From the NCBI RefSeq assembly GCF_028737265.1, contig NZ_JAQZAK010000005.1, positions 248,001 through 312,000 of the forward strand: 64,000 nucleotides of DNA. Reading direction: 5' to 3'. How positions within the stretch are numbered: the first letter of the stretch is position 1; every line of letters starts with the position of its first letter. Source of the DNA: Actinomycetospora callitridis (GTDB lineage Bacteria > Actinomycetota > Actinomycetes > Mycobacteriales > Pseudonocardiaceae). The notes under the pieces are model-generated. The model did not search any database and was not told where the DNA came from. It was given only the letters and a program-made list of their open reading frames with translations. The position numbers were made by a program, and so were the translations under genes. This document shows positions 42,669-51,119 of this stretch, piece after piece.

Positions 42669-44405
42669 CTACGAGGGGTCGGGACGCTCCGTCTCGGGCT
42701 CGCCCTCGGTCTCGGTGGGCACGTCGGGGATGGCCGGCCCGAGCAGGTCGTCGGCGTCGACGATCCGGTAGGCGTAGCCCTGCTCGGCGAGGAAGCGCTG
42801 GCGGTGCGCGGCGTACTCGGCGTCGACGGAGTCCCGCGCGACCACCGAGTAGAAGTGCGCCTGCCGGCCGTCGGTCTTCGGACGGAGGATGCGGCCGAGG
42901 CGCTGGGCCTCCTCCTGGCGGGAGCCGAACGTGCCGGACACCTGGATGGCCACCGACGCGTCGGGCAGGTCGATCGAGAAGTTCGCGACCTTCGACACCA
43001 CCAGCACCGGGAGCTCGCCGCGCCGGAACTGGTCGAACAGGAGCTCGCGCTCCTTGGTCTTCGTCGAGCCCTGGATCACCGGGGCGTCGAGGGCGACGCC
43101 GAGCTCGTCGAGCTGGTCGAGGTAGGCGCCGATGACCAGCGTCGGCTCGCCCGGGTGGCGCGCCAGGATGCTCTTCACCACCGGGATCTTGGTGCGCGCG
43201 CAGGCGCAGAGCCGGTAGCGCTCCTCGGCCTCGGCGGTGGCGTAGATGATCCGCTCGTTGTCGGTCATCGTCACGCGGACCTCGACGCAGTCGGCGGGCG
43301 CCACCCAGCCCTGGGCCTCGATGTCGCGCCACGGCGCGTCGTAGCGCTTGGGCCCGATGAGCGAGAAGACGTCGCCCTCGCGCCCGTCCTCGCGCACCAG
43401 TGTCGCGGTGAGGCCGAGGCGGCGACGCGACTGCAGGTCGGAGGTCATGCGGAACACCGGCGCGGGCAGCAGGTGCACCTCGTCGTAGATGATCAGGCCC
43501 CAGTCACGGGTGTCGAACAGCTCCAGCGCCCGGAACTCGCCCTTCGTCTTGCGCGTCATCACCTGGTAGGTGGCGATGGTGACCGGGCGGATCTCCTTGC
43601 GCTCGCCGGAGTACTCGCCGATCTCGTCCTCGGTGAGCGACGTGCGCGCGACGAGCTCGCGCTTCCACTGACGCCCGGCGACGGTGTTGGTGACGAGGAT
43701 CAGCGTCGTCGCCCCGGCCCGCGCCATCGCCGCGGCGCCGACGAGCGTCTTGCCCGCGCCGCACGGGAGCACGACCACGCCGGAGCCGCCGTGCCAGAAC
43801 CCCTCGACGGCGTCGGCCTGGTAGTCACGCAGCTGCCAGTCGGACTGGTCGAGCTCGATCGCGTGGGCCTCGCCGTCGACGTAGCCCGCCAGGTCCTCGG
43901 CCGGCCAGCCGACCTTGAGCAGCGCCTGCTTGAGGCGCCCGCGCTCCGACGGGTGCACGACGACGGTGTCGTCGTCGATGCGGTCGCCGATCATCGGGCT
44001 GATCTTCTTGTTGCGCAGGACCTCCTCGAGCACGGCGCGGTCGTTGGAGATCATGACCAGGCCGTGCACGGGGGAGTTCGTCAGCTGCAGGCGCCCGTAG
44101 CGGCCCATGGTGTCGACGACGTCGACGAGCAGGGCCTGCGGGACCGCGTAGCGGCTGTACTGCACGAGAGCGTCGACCACCTGCTCCGCGTCGTGGCCCG
44201 CCGCGCGGGCGTTCCACAGCGCGAGCGGGGTGACGCGATAGGTGTGGACGTGCTCGGGTGCGCGCTCGAGCTCGGCGAACGGCGCAATCGCCTGGCGAGC
44301 GGCGGGCGCCGCCTCGTGGTCGACCTCGAGCAGCAAGGTCTTGTCGGACTGCACGATGAGCGGTCCGTTGCCGGGCTGGCTCAACCTCTCGACCTCCGGG
44401 CACAT
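42669..44405 (-). CDS. DNA repair helicase XPB
   Basis: A 578-residue SF2 helicase of the bacterial XPB type (M. tuberculosis Rv0861c). GPLIVQSDKTLLLEVDH opens the N-terminal domain; Walker A VVLPCGAGKTLVG, the DEVH box IIYDEVHLLP, SAT-equivalent GLTATLVREDG, and motif VI QEEAQRLGRILRP are all present. XPB opens DNA in nucleotide excision repair and transcription. ATG at 44405 is chosen; GTG at 44447 is possible. The partner-like protein (Rv0862c type) is 8 kb away at 51120, separated by a conservon. Confidence 0.92.
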   Translation of the reverse strand: MCPEVERLSQPGNGPLIVQSDKTLLLEVDHEAAPAARQAIAPFAELERAPEHVHTYRVTPLALWNARAAGHDAEQVVDALVQYSRYAVPQALLVDVVDTMGRYGRLQLTNSPVHGLVMISNDRAVLEEVLRNKKISPMIGDRIDDDTVVVHPSERGRLKQALLKVGWPAEDLAGYVDGEAHAIELDQSDWQLRDYQADAVEGFWHGGSGVVVLPCGAGKTLVGAAAMARAGATTLILVTNTVAGRQWKRELVARTSLTEDEIGEYSGERKEIRPVTIATYQVMTRKTKGEFRALELFDTRDWGLIIYDEVHLLPAPVFRMTSDLQSRRRLGLTATLVREDGREGDVFSLIGPKRYDAPWRDIEAQGWVAPADCVEVRVTMTDNERIIYATAEAEERYRLCACARTKIPVVKSILARHPGEPTLVIGAYLDQLDELGVALDAPVIQGSTKTKERELLFDQFRRGELPVLVVSKVANFSIDLPDASVAIQVSGTFGSRQEEAQRLGRILRPKTDGRQAHFYSVVARDSVDAEYAAHRQRFLAEQGYAYRIVDADDLLGPAIPDVPTETEGEPETERPDPS

Positions 44406-44860
44406 CGACGGGTGGTCCGTCCCATTGTCCTCGTCGGTACGACACACCGTCGGGCGGAGCTGGGACGCCGCTCGGGGAGCGCACGGACGCGCCCGGTCAT
44501 TCCCGGGAGCACGACGGATACAGTGAGCGCGCTCGACCCCGCCCTCGAGGAGTGACCACCCGACCCGATGGGCTCACGGCGCAGTGCCGGGGCCCGTCAC
44601 CAGCGAGGACCGACGTGCGGTCCTCGCGATGACCGCCCTGGACGCCTGACCACTCTGATGCGCCCGTTCGCCTCGTTCCCCGATCGTCGCACCGACGTGT
44701 GCCCGCGTGACGTCGCGGTGTCACCCGTGTGCCATCGCTCGATCCGGTCGGCGGCGACTGTAGACCATGGCTGGTCACCGAGCGTGGACCAGGCAGGTCT
44801 TCGGCGTGGGGGAGTGTCGGGCGAAGTCCGACCGACCGGAGGAACCGGGAGGACCCGTCC
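44406..44860. other. Divergent intergenic region XPB/conservon
   Basis: About 455 bases between the two divergent start sites. A hairpin (GCGAGGACC at 44603-44611, GGTCCTCGC at 44619-44627, 7-base loop) is near the middle. I see no supported gene. Promoters for both the helicase and the conservon should lie here. Confidence 0.45.
44603..44627. promoter_or_regulatory. Hairpin in XPB/conservon intergenic region
   Basis: A 9-base perfect inverted repeat with a 7-base loop (GACGTGC). It could terminate read-through from either divergent unit or be an operator; no T-run. Confidence 0.45.
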
Positions 44861-47800
44861 GTGACCACCCCCGAGCGAAGCCCGGATCGGGCCTCCGTCC
44901 GGTACCACGATCCGCGCGACGGTCGTCCCGGTCCGGACGGCCCCGCCGGCGGTGACTGGACGGAGCGCCTGGCGCTGCGCAACTGGAGCCTGCCGGTCAA
45001 GCTCACCGCGGTCCTGCTGGTGCCGACGCTCTTCGTGCTGACCCTCGGCGTCCTGCGGATCATGGAGCAGACCCGGGACGCCGCCGAGTTCGACGGCGTC
45101 CAGCAGGCCGTGGCGCTCGAGGACGGCACGGCACGGGTGATGGGCAGCCTCGCCGACGAGCGCTCCGCCGCGGCGGTCTACGTGGCCGCGGGACGCGCCG
45201 GCGGCTCCGGTCCGGTCGAGGAGCGCATCGGCGCCACCCGCGACGCGACGTCCGAGCTGCGGCGCTCCTCCGGGCTGGCCGACTCGCTCGACGAGCAGAC
45301 CCGCACGTCGTTCGACCAGGCCGACGCCGAGCTCGACCAGCTCGACCGCCTGCGCGACGACGTCATCGACGGCCGGGTGGACGCCGCGGGCGCCATCGCC
45401 CGGTACACCGAGGTCGTCGACACCCTCGAGATCTTCGACCGGTCGCTGTCGCGGGAGGCCGCCGACCCGAGCGTCGCCGGGCTCGCCTCGGGTCTCTACT
45501 CGCTCTCGGTGGTCCGCGAGGAGGACGCCTACGTCCAGGCCGTCGTCGCCGCCGGCATCGCCGCGGGCCGCATCGACGCCCCGTCGATCGACCAGGCGCG
45601 CAACGCGACGCTGCGCCGCTCGATCGCCGTCGACGACTTCCGCTCGGCGGTGGGCACCGACAACGCCGGGCTCGCCGACGCCGTGGTGGGCCCGGACGTC
45701 GACAACCGCGACCTGCTGGCGCAGGTGGTCCTCGGCCGCGGCGCCGCGGGGCTCCCGCTGCAGGTCTCGGGGCCGGACTGGGAGCGCGCGTCCTCGGCCG
45801 TCGAGGACCGGGACGCCGCGACCTCCGAGCAGCTGCGCGGCCAGCTCCAGGAGCAGGCCGGCGCGCTGCAGCAGGCGGCCCGCAACGGCGCGGGCGTCGC
45901 CTCGGTGATCCTGCTGCTGGCCCTGATGGCCGGCGCCGCGGTGGTCTTCTTCGTCACCCGCTCGCTGCTGCGGCCGCTGCGCCTGCTGCGCCGCAGCGCG
46001 CTCGACGTCGCCGAGCGGCGCCTGCCCCAGGCCGTCCGCAGCCTGCGCGAGGGCGAGGCGCCGGACACCACGATCGTCCCGACGCCGATCACCACGCGCG
46101 AGGAGATCGGCCAGGTCGCCCGCGCGTTCGACCAGGTGCACGAGCAGGCGGTCCGCCTGGCCGCCGAGCAGGCGGGTCTGCGGTCGGCGTTCAACTCGAT
46201 CTTCGTGAACCTCTCGCGGCGCTCCCAGGCGCTCGTCGAGCGCCAGCTGCGCCTGATCGAGCAGCTGGAGAACTCCGAGGAGGACCCGGAGGCGCTCTCC
46301 AACCTCTTCCAGCTCGACCACCTCGCGACGCGCATGCGCCGCAACTCGGAGAACCTGCTGGTGCTCTCGGGCACCGACCTCTCGCGGCGGGGCAGCCGCC
46401 CGGTACCGCTGGTCGACGTGCTACGCGCCGCCGCCTCCGAGGTGGAGCAGTACCAGCGCATCGACCTCGCGCCGCCGCCCTCGGCCCAGCTCCTGGGTCG
46501 CACGGCGAGCGACGTCGTGCACCTCGTCGCCGAGCTGCTCGAGAACGCCACCACGTTCTCCGCCCCCGACACCCGCGTGCGGGTGCAGGCGAAGCAGAAC
46601 GGCGACGGCTCCCTGCTCGTCGAGATCATCGACTCCGGTGTCGGCATGAGCGAGGAGGACCTGCACGACGCCAACGTGCGGCTCGACTCGCCGCCGACCG
46701 TCGACGTGTCGGCCTCGCGGCGCATGGGCCTGTTCGTGGTCGGGCGCCTGGCCACCCGCCACGGCATCACCGTCTCGCTGCGCAACCGCGAGGACGGCGG
46801 CGTCGCCGCCACGGCCCTGGTGCCCGCGTCCGCGGTGCTCGCCGTCGCGCCCGAGGGCGCGGCGACCCCGGCGGTGACGGCCGGGGCGTCCGCGGGGGCC
46901 TCGAGGTCCGTGCCCGAGCAGGCCCGCGGTGGCGGCTCCGGGCTGCCGCAGCGCGGCCAGCGCCAGGGTGGCGGCGCGCCCGGGTCGTTCTTCGCGCCCG
47001 GCGTCGACCCCGAGCAGGGTGGTGGGGACGCCGCCCGTCCCGGCGGCGCCCGCGAGCGGCGGTCGATGCTGCCGCGGCGCGGGTCGTCGAACGGGGCAGC
47101 CGGTACCAACGGCTCGAACGGCTCCCCCGGGCACGGGACGAACGGCACGAACGGGTCGGTGCCGGGTCCCGCAGGCCCCGGACGTCCGGGGGGACCGACC
47201 GGCCCGGCGCGTCCCGGGCTCGCCCCCTCCGAGCCGCCGCGTGAGCCCGTCGGCCGCGCCCCGGCCGAGGAGCCCGAGACCCCCGAGGCGCCCGCCGAGG
47301 ACACGGCCGTCGACGGTGCGGGCGAGCAGGACGAGCGGGGTCGGCACGGCCTGGTCGGTGGCGCTGCCGCCGGAGGGGCCGCGGCCCTGATCGGTGCGGC
47401 CGCCGCCCGCCGTCGCAGCCGCCGCTCGGAGGACGGCGCCGAGGACGCCGCCCCCGACGCGGAGGCGCCCGCGGCCGACGAGGTCGCCGACGCGGACGGC
47501 GCCGACGGCGACGCGCCGGAGTCCGGCGAGGCGGACGCGGGCCGGCACGTCCTGCGTCCCACCGGGCTCGCTCCGGGCCAGGGTCCGGGCCCGACGCCGG
47601 GTCAGGGGCCCGGGCCGGCGCCCGGCCCGATGCCCTCTCGCCCCGGCTCCGGTGGACCGGCCGGCCCCGGCTGGGGTCCCCCCGGGGCCCCTCGCGGCGG
47701 CCCGCCCCCCGGCTGGCGCGGTCCCGGCGCCCCTCCCGGCCGCGGCCCGGCCGGTCCCGGCTGGGGACCGCCGCCCGGGGGGCCCGGACGGCCCGCCGCC

Positions 47801-49243
47801 GCCGGTCCGCCGATGTGGAACGGCGCGCCCGTCGTGCCCCCGCCCGGACCGGGCCCGGCGGAGTCGGACGAGGCGCCGGCCGAGGTCGTGGACGACGTCG
47901 AGAACCCGGTCGAGACTCCTGCCGAGGCGTCCGGCGAGGGCTCGGTCGAGACCCCGGTGGACGAGCCGGCCGACGAGCGGGTCGAGGACACACCCGAGGC
48001 CGCCGCCGCACCGACCGAGACCCCGGAGGCCGCGGCACCGCTGCCGACGCGTCGCGGGACCTTCCCGCTGCGTCCCCGGGTCGTGCGGCCCCAGCCGCAG
48101 GCCGACGCCGCCGAGAGCCCGGCCGAGAGCCCGGCCGACGCGACCGCGGCGACCCCCGCCGGCCCGACCCCGGAGCCCGAGCAGGCCGTCGAGGAGCCGG
48201 CGGCCGTGGACGCCGCCGAGCCCGTCGCCGAGGACCCGGCCTCCGCGGAGCCGGAGGAGTCCGAGGACGTCCGGCCCGCCCGCCCGTCGGGACGTCGCCT
48301 GTCGCCCAGCGGCGTGCCGTTCGCCCCTGGCATGGCGCCCCGCCTGCGTCCGCGACGCACCGGACCGCCGTCCGAGGGCGAGGACGCCGCCGAGCAGCAG
48401 GAGACGCCGGGCGAGGACACCCAGGCCGACGAGGCCCCGGCCGCCGCCCCCGACGAGGTCCCGGCGGCGGAGCCGGAGACGCCCGCCGGACCCCCGCCCC
48501 TCCCGGGCGGCCTGCCCCGCCGGACCGCGGGCCCGCCGGCGCCGAACGGCGCGCCCGCCCCGGGCGGGCTGCCGCAGCGGCCGTCCGGACCGCCGGCGCC
48601 GTCCGGTCCGTCGGCACCGGGCGCCCTGCCGCAGCGGTCGGCCCGGCCGCCGCAGGTCCCGGCCGGCGCGAACGGGTCGGCCACCGGGCCGGGCGACGGC
48701 GCACGGCTCTTCGACGCGCCGCCCCCCGCGGACGGAGAGGGCCGCACCCGCAACGGCGGCGGGCCCCCCGGCCGCGTGACGCCCGAGCGGCCCCCGGGCC
48801 GCCCCGGCGCGCCGCAGCGGGAGCGCACGCCGATCTACGACGAGGTCGCGTCCGCCTGGTTCCGGGAGGCGCCGCCCTCGGCGGGCCCGGACGAGGCCGA
48901 GTGGGCCTCGAGCTCGGGCGACGAGGGATGGCGCGCGGCCGCGGCCACCGCGGACGCCCTGGACACCGGCGTCAGCGCCGGCGGCACCACCGAGGCGGGC
49001 CTGCCCAAGCGGCGTCCCCGGGCACAGCTCGTGCCCGGTGCCGCCCGGTCCGGGGGCGCCGGGGCACCCGGCGGCGCCCCGGACGGAGCCGCCGCCGGAC
49101 CGCGTCGCAACGCCGACGCGATCCGTGGGCGTCTCGCGAGCTACCAACGAGGCGTGGCCGACGGGCGTACCAGCCGTCAGGCCCGACCGGCCGACACCGG
49201 AGCAGAGCGCGACGCGCGCTCCGGGGATGAGGAGGAGCAGTGA
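44861..49243 (+). CDS. cvnA: Conservon sensor histidine kinase-like protein (CvnA) with long disordered tail
   Basis: A 1460-residue protein. A membrane segment at about residues 48-65, an extracytoplasmic helical region to about 345 of the nitrate/nitrite-sensing (NIT-like) type, a second membrane segment at about 346-365, a HAMP domain, a dimerisation region (NSIFVNLSRRSQALVERQLRLIEQLENSEEDPEALSNLFQLDHLATRM) and an ATPase domain with N box ELLENATTFSAPD, G1 DSGVGM and G2 RMGLFVVGRL. From about residue 667 to the end (nearly 800 residues) it is disordered, rich in Pro/Ala/Glu. It heads cvnABCD, a module known from Streptomyces that couples a sensor to a small GTPase. GTG start after GGGAGGA. 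Confidence 0.9.
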   Translation: MTTPERSPDRASVRYHDPRDGRPGPDGPAGGDWTERLALRNWSLPVKLTAVLLVPTLFVLTLGVLRIMEQTRDAAEFDGVQQAVALEDGTARVMGSLADERSAAAVYVAAGRAGGSGPVEERIGATRDATSELRRSSGLADSLDEQTRTSFDQADAELDQLDRLRDDVIDGRVDAAGAIARYTEVVDTLEIFDRSLSREAADPSVAGLASGLYSLSVVREEDAYVQAVVAAGIAAGRIDAPSIDQARNATLRRSIAVDDFRSAVGTDNAGLADAVVGPDVDNRDLLAQVVLGRGAAGLPLQVSGPDWERASSAVEDRDAATSEQLRGQLQEQAGALQQAARNGAGVASVILLLALMAGAAVVFFVTRSLLRPLRLLRRSALDVAERRLPQAVRSLREGEAPDTTIVPTPITTREEIGQVARAFDQVHEQAVRLAAEQAGLRSAFNSIFVNLSRRSQALVERQLRLIEQLENSEEDPEALSNLFQLDHLATRMRRNSENLLVLSGTDLSRRGSRPVPLVDVLRAAASEVEQYQRIDLAPPPSAQLLGRTASDVVHLVAELLENATTFSAPDTRVRVQAKQNGDGSLLVEIIDSGVGMSEEDLHDANVRLDSPPTVDVSASRRMGLFVVGRLATRHGITVSLRNREDGGVAATALVPASAVLAVAPEGAATPAVTAGASAGASRSVPEQARGGGSGLPQRGQRQGGGAPGSFFAPGVDPEQGGGDAARPGGARERRSMLPRRGSSNGAAGTNGSNGSPGHGTNGTNGSVPGPAGPGRPGGPTGPARPGLAPSEPPREPVGRAPAEEPETPEAPAEDTAVDGAGEQDERGRHGLVGGAAAGGAAALIGAAAARRRSRRSEDGAEDAAPDAEAPAADEVADADGADGDAPESGEADAGRHVLRPTGLAPGQGPGPTPGQGPGPAPGPMPSRPGSGGPAGPGWGPPGAPRGGPPPGWRGPGAPPGRGPAGPGWGPPPGGPGRPAAAGPPMWNGAPVVPPPGPGPAESDEAPAEVVDDVENPVETPAEASGEGSVETPVDEPADERVEDTPEAAAAPTETPEAAAPLPTRRGTFPLRPRVVRPQPQADAAESPAESPADATAATPAGPTPEPEQAVEEPAAVDAAEPVAEDPASAEPEESEDVRPARPSGRRLSPSGVPFAPGMAPRLRPRRTGPPSEGEDAAEQQETPGEDTQADEAPAAAPDEVPAAEPETPAGPPPLPGGLPRRTAGPPAPNGAPAPGGLPQRPSGPPAPSGPSAPGALPQRSARPPQVPAGANGSATGPGDGARLFDAPPPADGEGRTRNGGGPPGRVTPERPPGRPGAPQRERTPIYDEVASAWFREAPPSAGPDEAEWASSSGDEGWRAAAATADALDTGVSAGGTTEAGLPKRRPRAQLVPGAARSGGAGAPGGAPDGAAAGPRRNADAIRGRLASYQRGVADGRTSRQARPADTGAERDARSGDEEEQ

Positions 49244-49662
49244 CGGGAGCCCAGTCGCAGCCGAGCCGGTTCGGCTGGTTGGTCTCGAACTTCGCCGAGC
49301 GGGTGCCCGGGGTGGCGCACGCGGTCGTGGTGTCCGCCGACGGGCTGTTGCTCACGGGGTCCAGCCGGCTGCCGCGCGACCGTGCGGACCAGCTGGCGGC
49401 CGTGGCGTCGGGGCTGATCAGCCTCACGCAGGGCGCCGCGCGGTGCTTCGAGGCGGGCGATGTCGTGCAGACGGTGGTCGAGATGGAGCGCGGGATCGTG
49501 CTGCTCATGTCGATCAGCGACGGCTCGTGCCTGGCCACGCTGGCGGCCCCGAACTGCGACATCGGCCTGGTGGGGTACGAGATGACGTTGCTGGTCGACC
49601 GGGTCGGCCAGCTGCTGACCCCCGAGCTCCGTGCCGAGCTTCAGGGGTCGGCGGTGCGATGA
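49240..49662 (+). CDS. cvnB: Roadblock/LC7 domain protein (CvnB)
   Basis: A 140-residue protein of the roadblock/LC7 family: LVSNFAERVPGVAHAVVVSADGLLLTGSS, RADQLAAVASGLISLTQGAARCFEAGDVVQTVVEME, then LAAPNCDIGLVGYEMTLLVDRVG. In conservons it pairs with the GTPase CvnD as a regulator of nucleotide state. Start GTG overlaps the CvnA stop (GTGA), so the two are translationally coupled. Gene order CvnA-B-C-D is complete here. Confidence 0.92.
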   Translation: MTGAQSQPSRFGWLVSNFAERVPGVAHAVVVSADGLLLTGSSRLPRDRADQLAAVASGLISLTQGAARCFEAGDVVQTVVEMERGIVLLMSISDGSCLATLAAPNCDIGLVGYEMTLLVDRVGQLLTPELRAELQGSAVR

Positions 49663-49685
49663 GCGCGTCGAGGGGGTGACGACCC

Positions 49686-50384
49686 GTGAGCGATGAACCC
49701 GGCGAGTCCTTCGCCGACGTCCTCAACGGGATCAGCGGACCGCCGCGGTCGAAGGGGCCGCGCGGCGAGCGGCGCGGGCTGTTCCGGCGTCGCCGCGACG
49801 AGCCGTCGGACGTCCAGGACGGCCCCGACGGCACCGACGGGTCCGACGGGTCCGACGAGGTCGCCCCCGGGACCGCGCCCGGCACCGTCGCCGCGGACGG
49901 CTACCTCTACGGGAGCGGCGAGCCCGACGGCGCGCACGCCCTCGCCGAGGGCGAGCCGCCGACCGCCCCCTACGGCGTCCCGAGCCCGGGCGGCGTGCCA
50001 CGCCACGAGCTCCCGGAGCCCGAACCGCCGGACGAGCGCGCCGACGACGTCGCGATCGTGCGCCCCTACGCCTGGACGGGCGGGCGCACCCGTCCGGCCT
50101 ACGACCTGGCCATCGAGACCCTGGTCTCGATCGGCAACGCGGGCCGCGACCCCTCGCGGATCCCCCAGTACGAGCACCGTGCCGTGGCCGAGCTGTGTCG
50201 CGAGCCCCGATCGGTGGCGGAGGTGGCCGCGTTGCTGACGCTGCCGCTGGGCGTCGCCCGGGTCCTGATCGGCGACATGGCTTCGCAGGGCACCGTCGTG
50301 GTGCACCAGACCGCCTCGACCTCGGGCGACGTCCCGGACATGGCGTTGATGGAGAGGGTGTTGAGTGGACTTCGACGGCTCTGA
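49686..50384 (+). CDS. cvnC: DUF742 family protein (CvnC)
   Basis: A 232-residue protein. Residues 1 to about 125 are charged, low-complexity sequence; the DUF742 domain covers about 125-232: VRPYAWTGGRTRPAYDLAIETLVS, then EHRAVAELCREPRSVAEVAALLTLPLGVARVLIGDMASQG, which has a winged-helix-like pattern. In conservons this component is thought to bind the other proteins or DNA. The last 20 bases overlap the following GTPase gene. GTG start. Confidence 0.9.
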   Translation: MSDEPGESFADVLNGISGPPRSKGPRGERRGLFRRRRDEPSDVQDGPDGTDGSDGSDEVAPGTAPGTVAADGYLYGSGEPDGAHALAEGEPPTAPYGVPSPGGVPRHELPEPEPPDERADDVAIVRPYAWTGGRTRPAYDLAIETLVSIGNAGRDPSRIPQYEHRAVAELCREPRSVAEVAALLTLPLGVARVLIGDMASQGTVVVHQTASTSGDVPDMALMERVLSGLRRL

Positions 50385-50967
50385 CGCAGCGGTCGCGGAC
50401 CCCGTCCCGACCACCACCTCGGCCAAGATCGTCGTGGCGGGGGGATTCGGGGTCGGCAAGACGACGTTCGTGGGCTCGGTCTCCGAGATCGACCCGCTGA
50501 CCACCGAGGCCGTGATGACCGACGCGAGCGCCGGTGTCGACGACCTCTCGGCGGTGCCGAACAAGCGCACCACCACGGTCGCCATGGACTTCGGTCGCGT
50601 CTCCCTGGACTCCGACCTGATCCTCTACCTGTTCGGCACGCCCGGGCAGGACCGGTTCTGGTTCATGTGGGACGACCTCGTGCGCGGCGCCATCGGTGCC
50701 GTGGTGCTCGCCGACACCCGCCGGCTCGCCGACTGCTTCGCCGCGGTCGACTTCTTCGAGGACCGGCGCCTGCCCTACGTGCTCGGCGTCAACCTCTTCG
50801 ACGGGATGCTCCGCCACGACATCGAGGACGTCCGCGAGGCCCTGGCCATCGACCCGTCCGTGCCGATCCTGACCGTCGACGCCCGCGACCGGGAGTCGAC
50901 GAAGCAGGCGCTCATCTCGCTCGTCGAGCACGCCATGCAGGTCTGGGCGGTCGGCGCCCGCGCCTGA
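50365..50967 (+). CDS. cvnD: Ras-like GTP-binding protein (CvnD)
   Basis: A 200-residue small GTPase. P-loop AGGFGVGKTTFVGSVSE, DFGRV (switch region), GTPGQDRFWFMWDDL (Walker B and switch II with the DxPG equivalent), and VNLFDG as NKxD equivalent. It completes the cvnABCD module; in Streptomyces such GTPases are controlled by the roadblock and kinase-like partners and affect development. GTG start overlaps cvnC by 20 bases. Two facing repeat copies follow its stop. Confidence 0.92.
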   Translation: MDFDGSDAAVADPVPTTTSAKIVVAGGFGVGKTTFVGSVSEIDPLTTEAVMTDASAGVDDLSAVPNKRTTTVAMDFGRVSLDSDLILYLFGTPGQDRFWFMWDDLVRGAIGAVVLADTRRLADCFAAVDFFEDRRLPYVLGVNLFDGMLRHDIEDVREALAIDPSVPILTVDARDRESTKQALISLVEHAMQVWAVGARA

Positions 50968-50975
50968 TCCCCGAG

Positions 50976-51021
50976 GCAGCGAACGCGCTGTTCGCTGCTT
51001 CTAGGCGTACGAAGTCCCCGT
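50976..51021 (-). repeat. Dispersed palindromic repeat family 2, copy B1 (inverted)
   Basis: A 46-base unit in minus orientation with a perfect 9-base hairpin (GCAGCGAAC at 50976-50984, GTTCGCTGC at 50990-50998, 5-base loop) and the conserved CGAAGTCCCCGT box. It faces copy B2 in the convergent region between cvnD and the helicase-associated gene. Confidence 0.78.
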
Positions 51022-51049
51022 TCGCGTCGGCGCCTCGCCTCCGAGCCGC

Positions 51050-51102
51050 GTGATCAACGGGGACTTCGCGCGCGTAGAAGCAGCGAGATACCCGTTCGCT
51101 GC
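51050..51102 (+). repeat. Dispersed palindromic repeat family 2, copy B2
   Basis: A 53-base unit in plus orientation, nearly identical to copy A at 24340-24392, ending in GCAGCGA...TTCGCTGC (stem of 7 to 8 bases, loop longer than in A). Together with B1 it forms a face-to-face pair over 127 bases at the convergent gene junction. Confidence 0.78.
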
Positions 51103-51119
51103 GGACAGCGGGGCGAGAC

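Noticed and set aside
46421..49147. Long antisense frames over the CvnA tail
   Set aside because: Result from GC-rich, proline-coding repeats; no start signal or domain.
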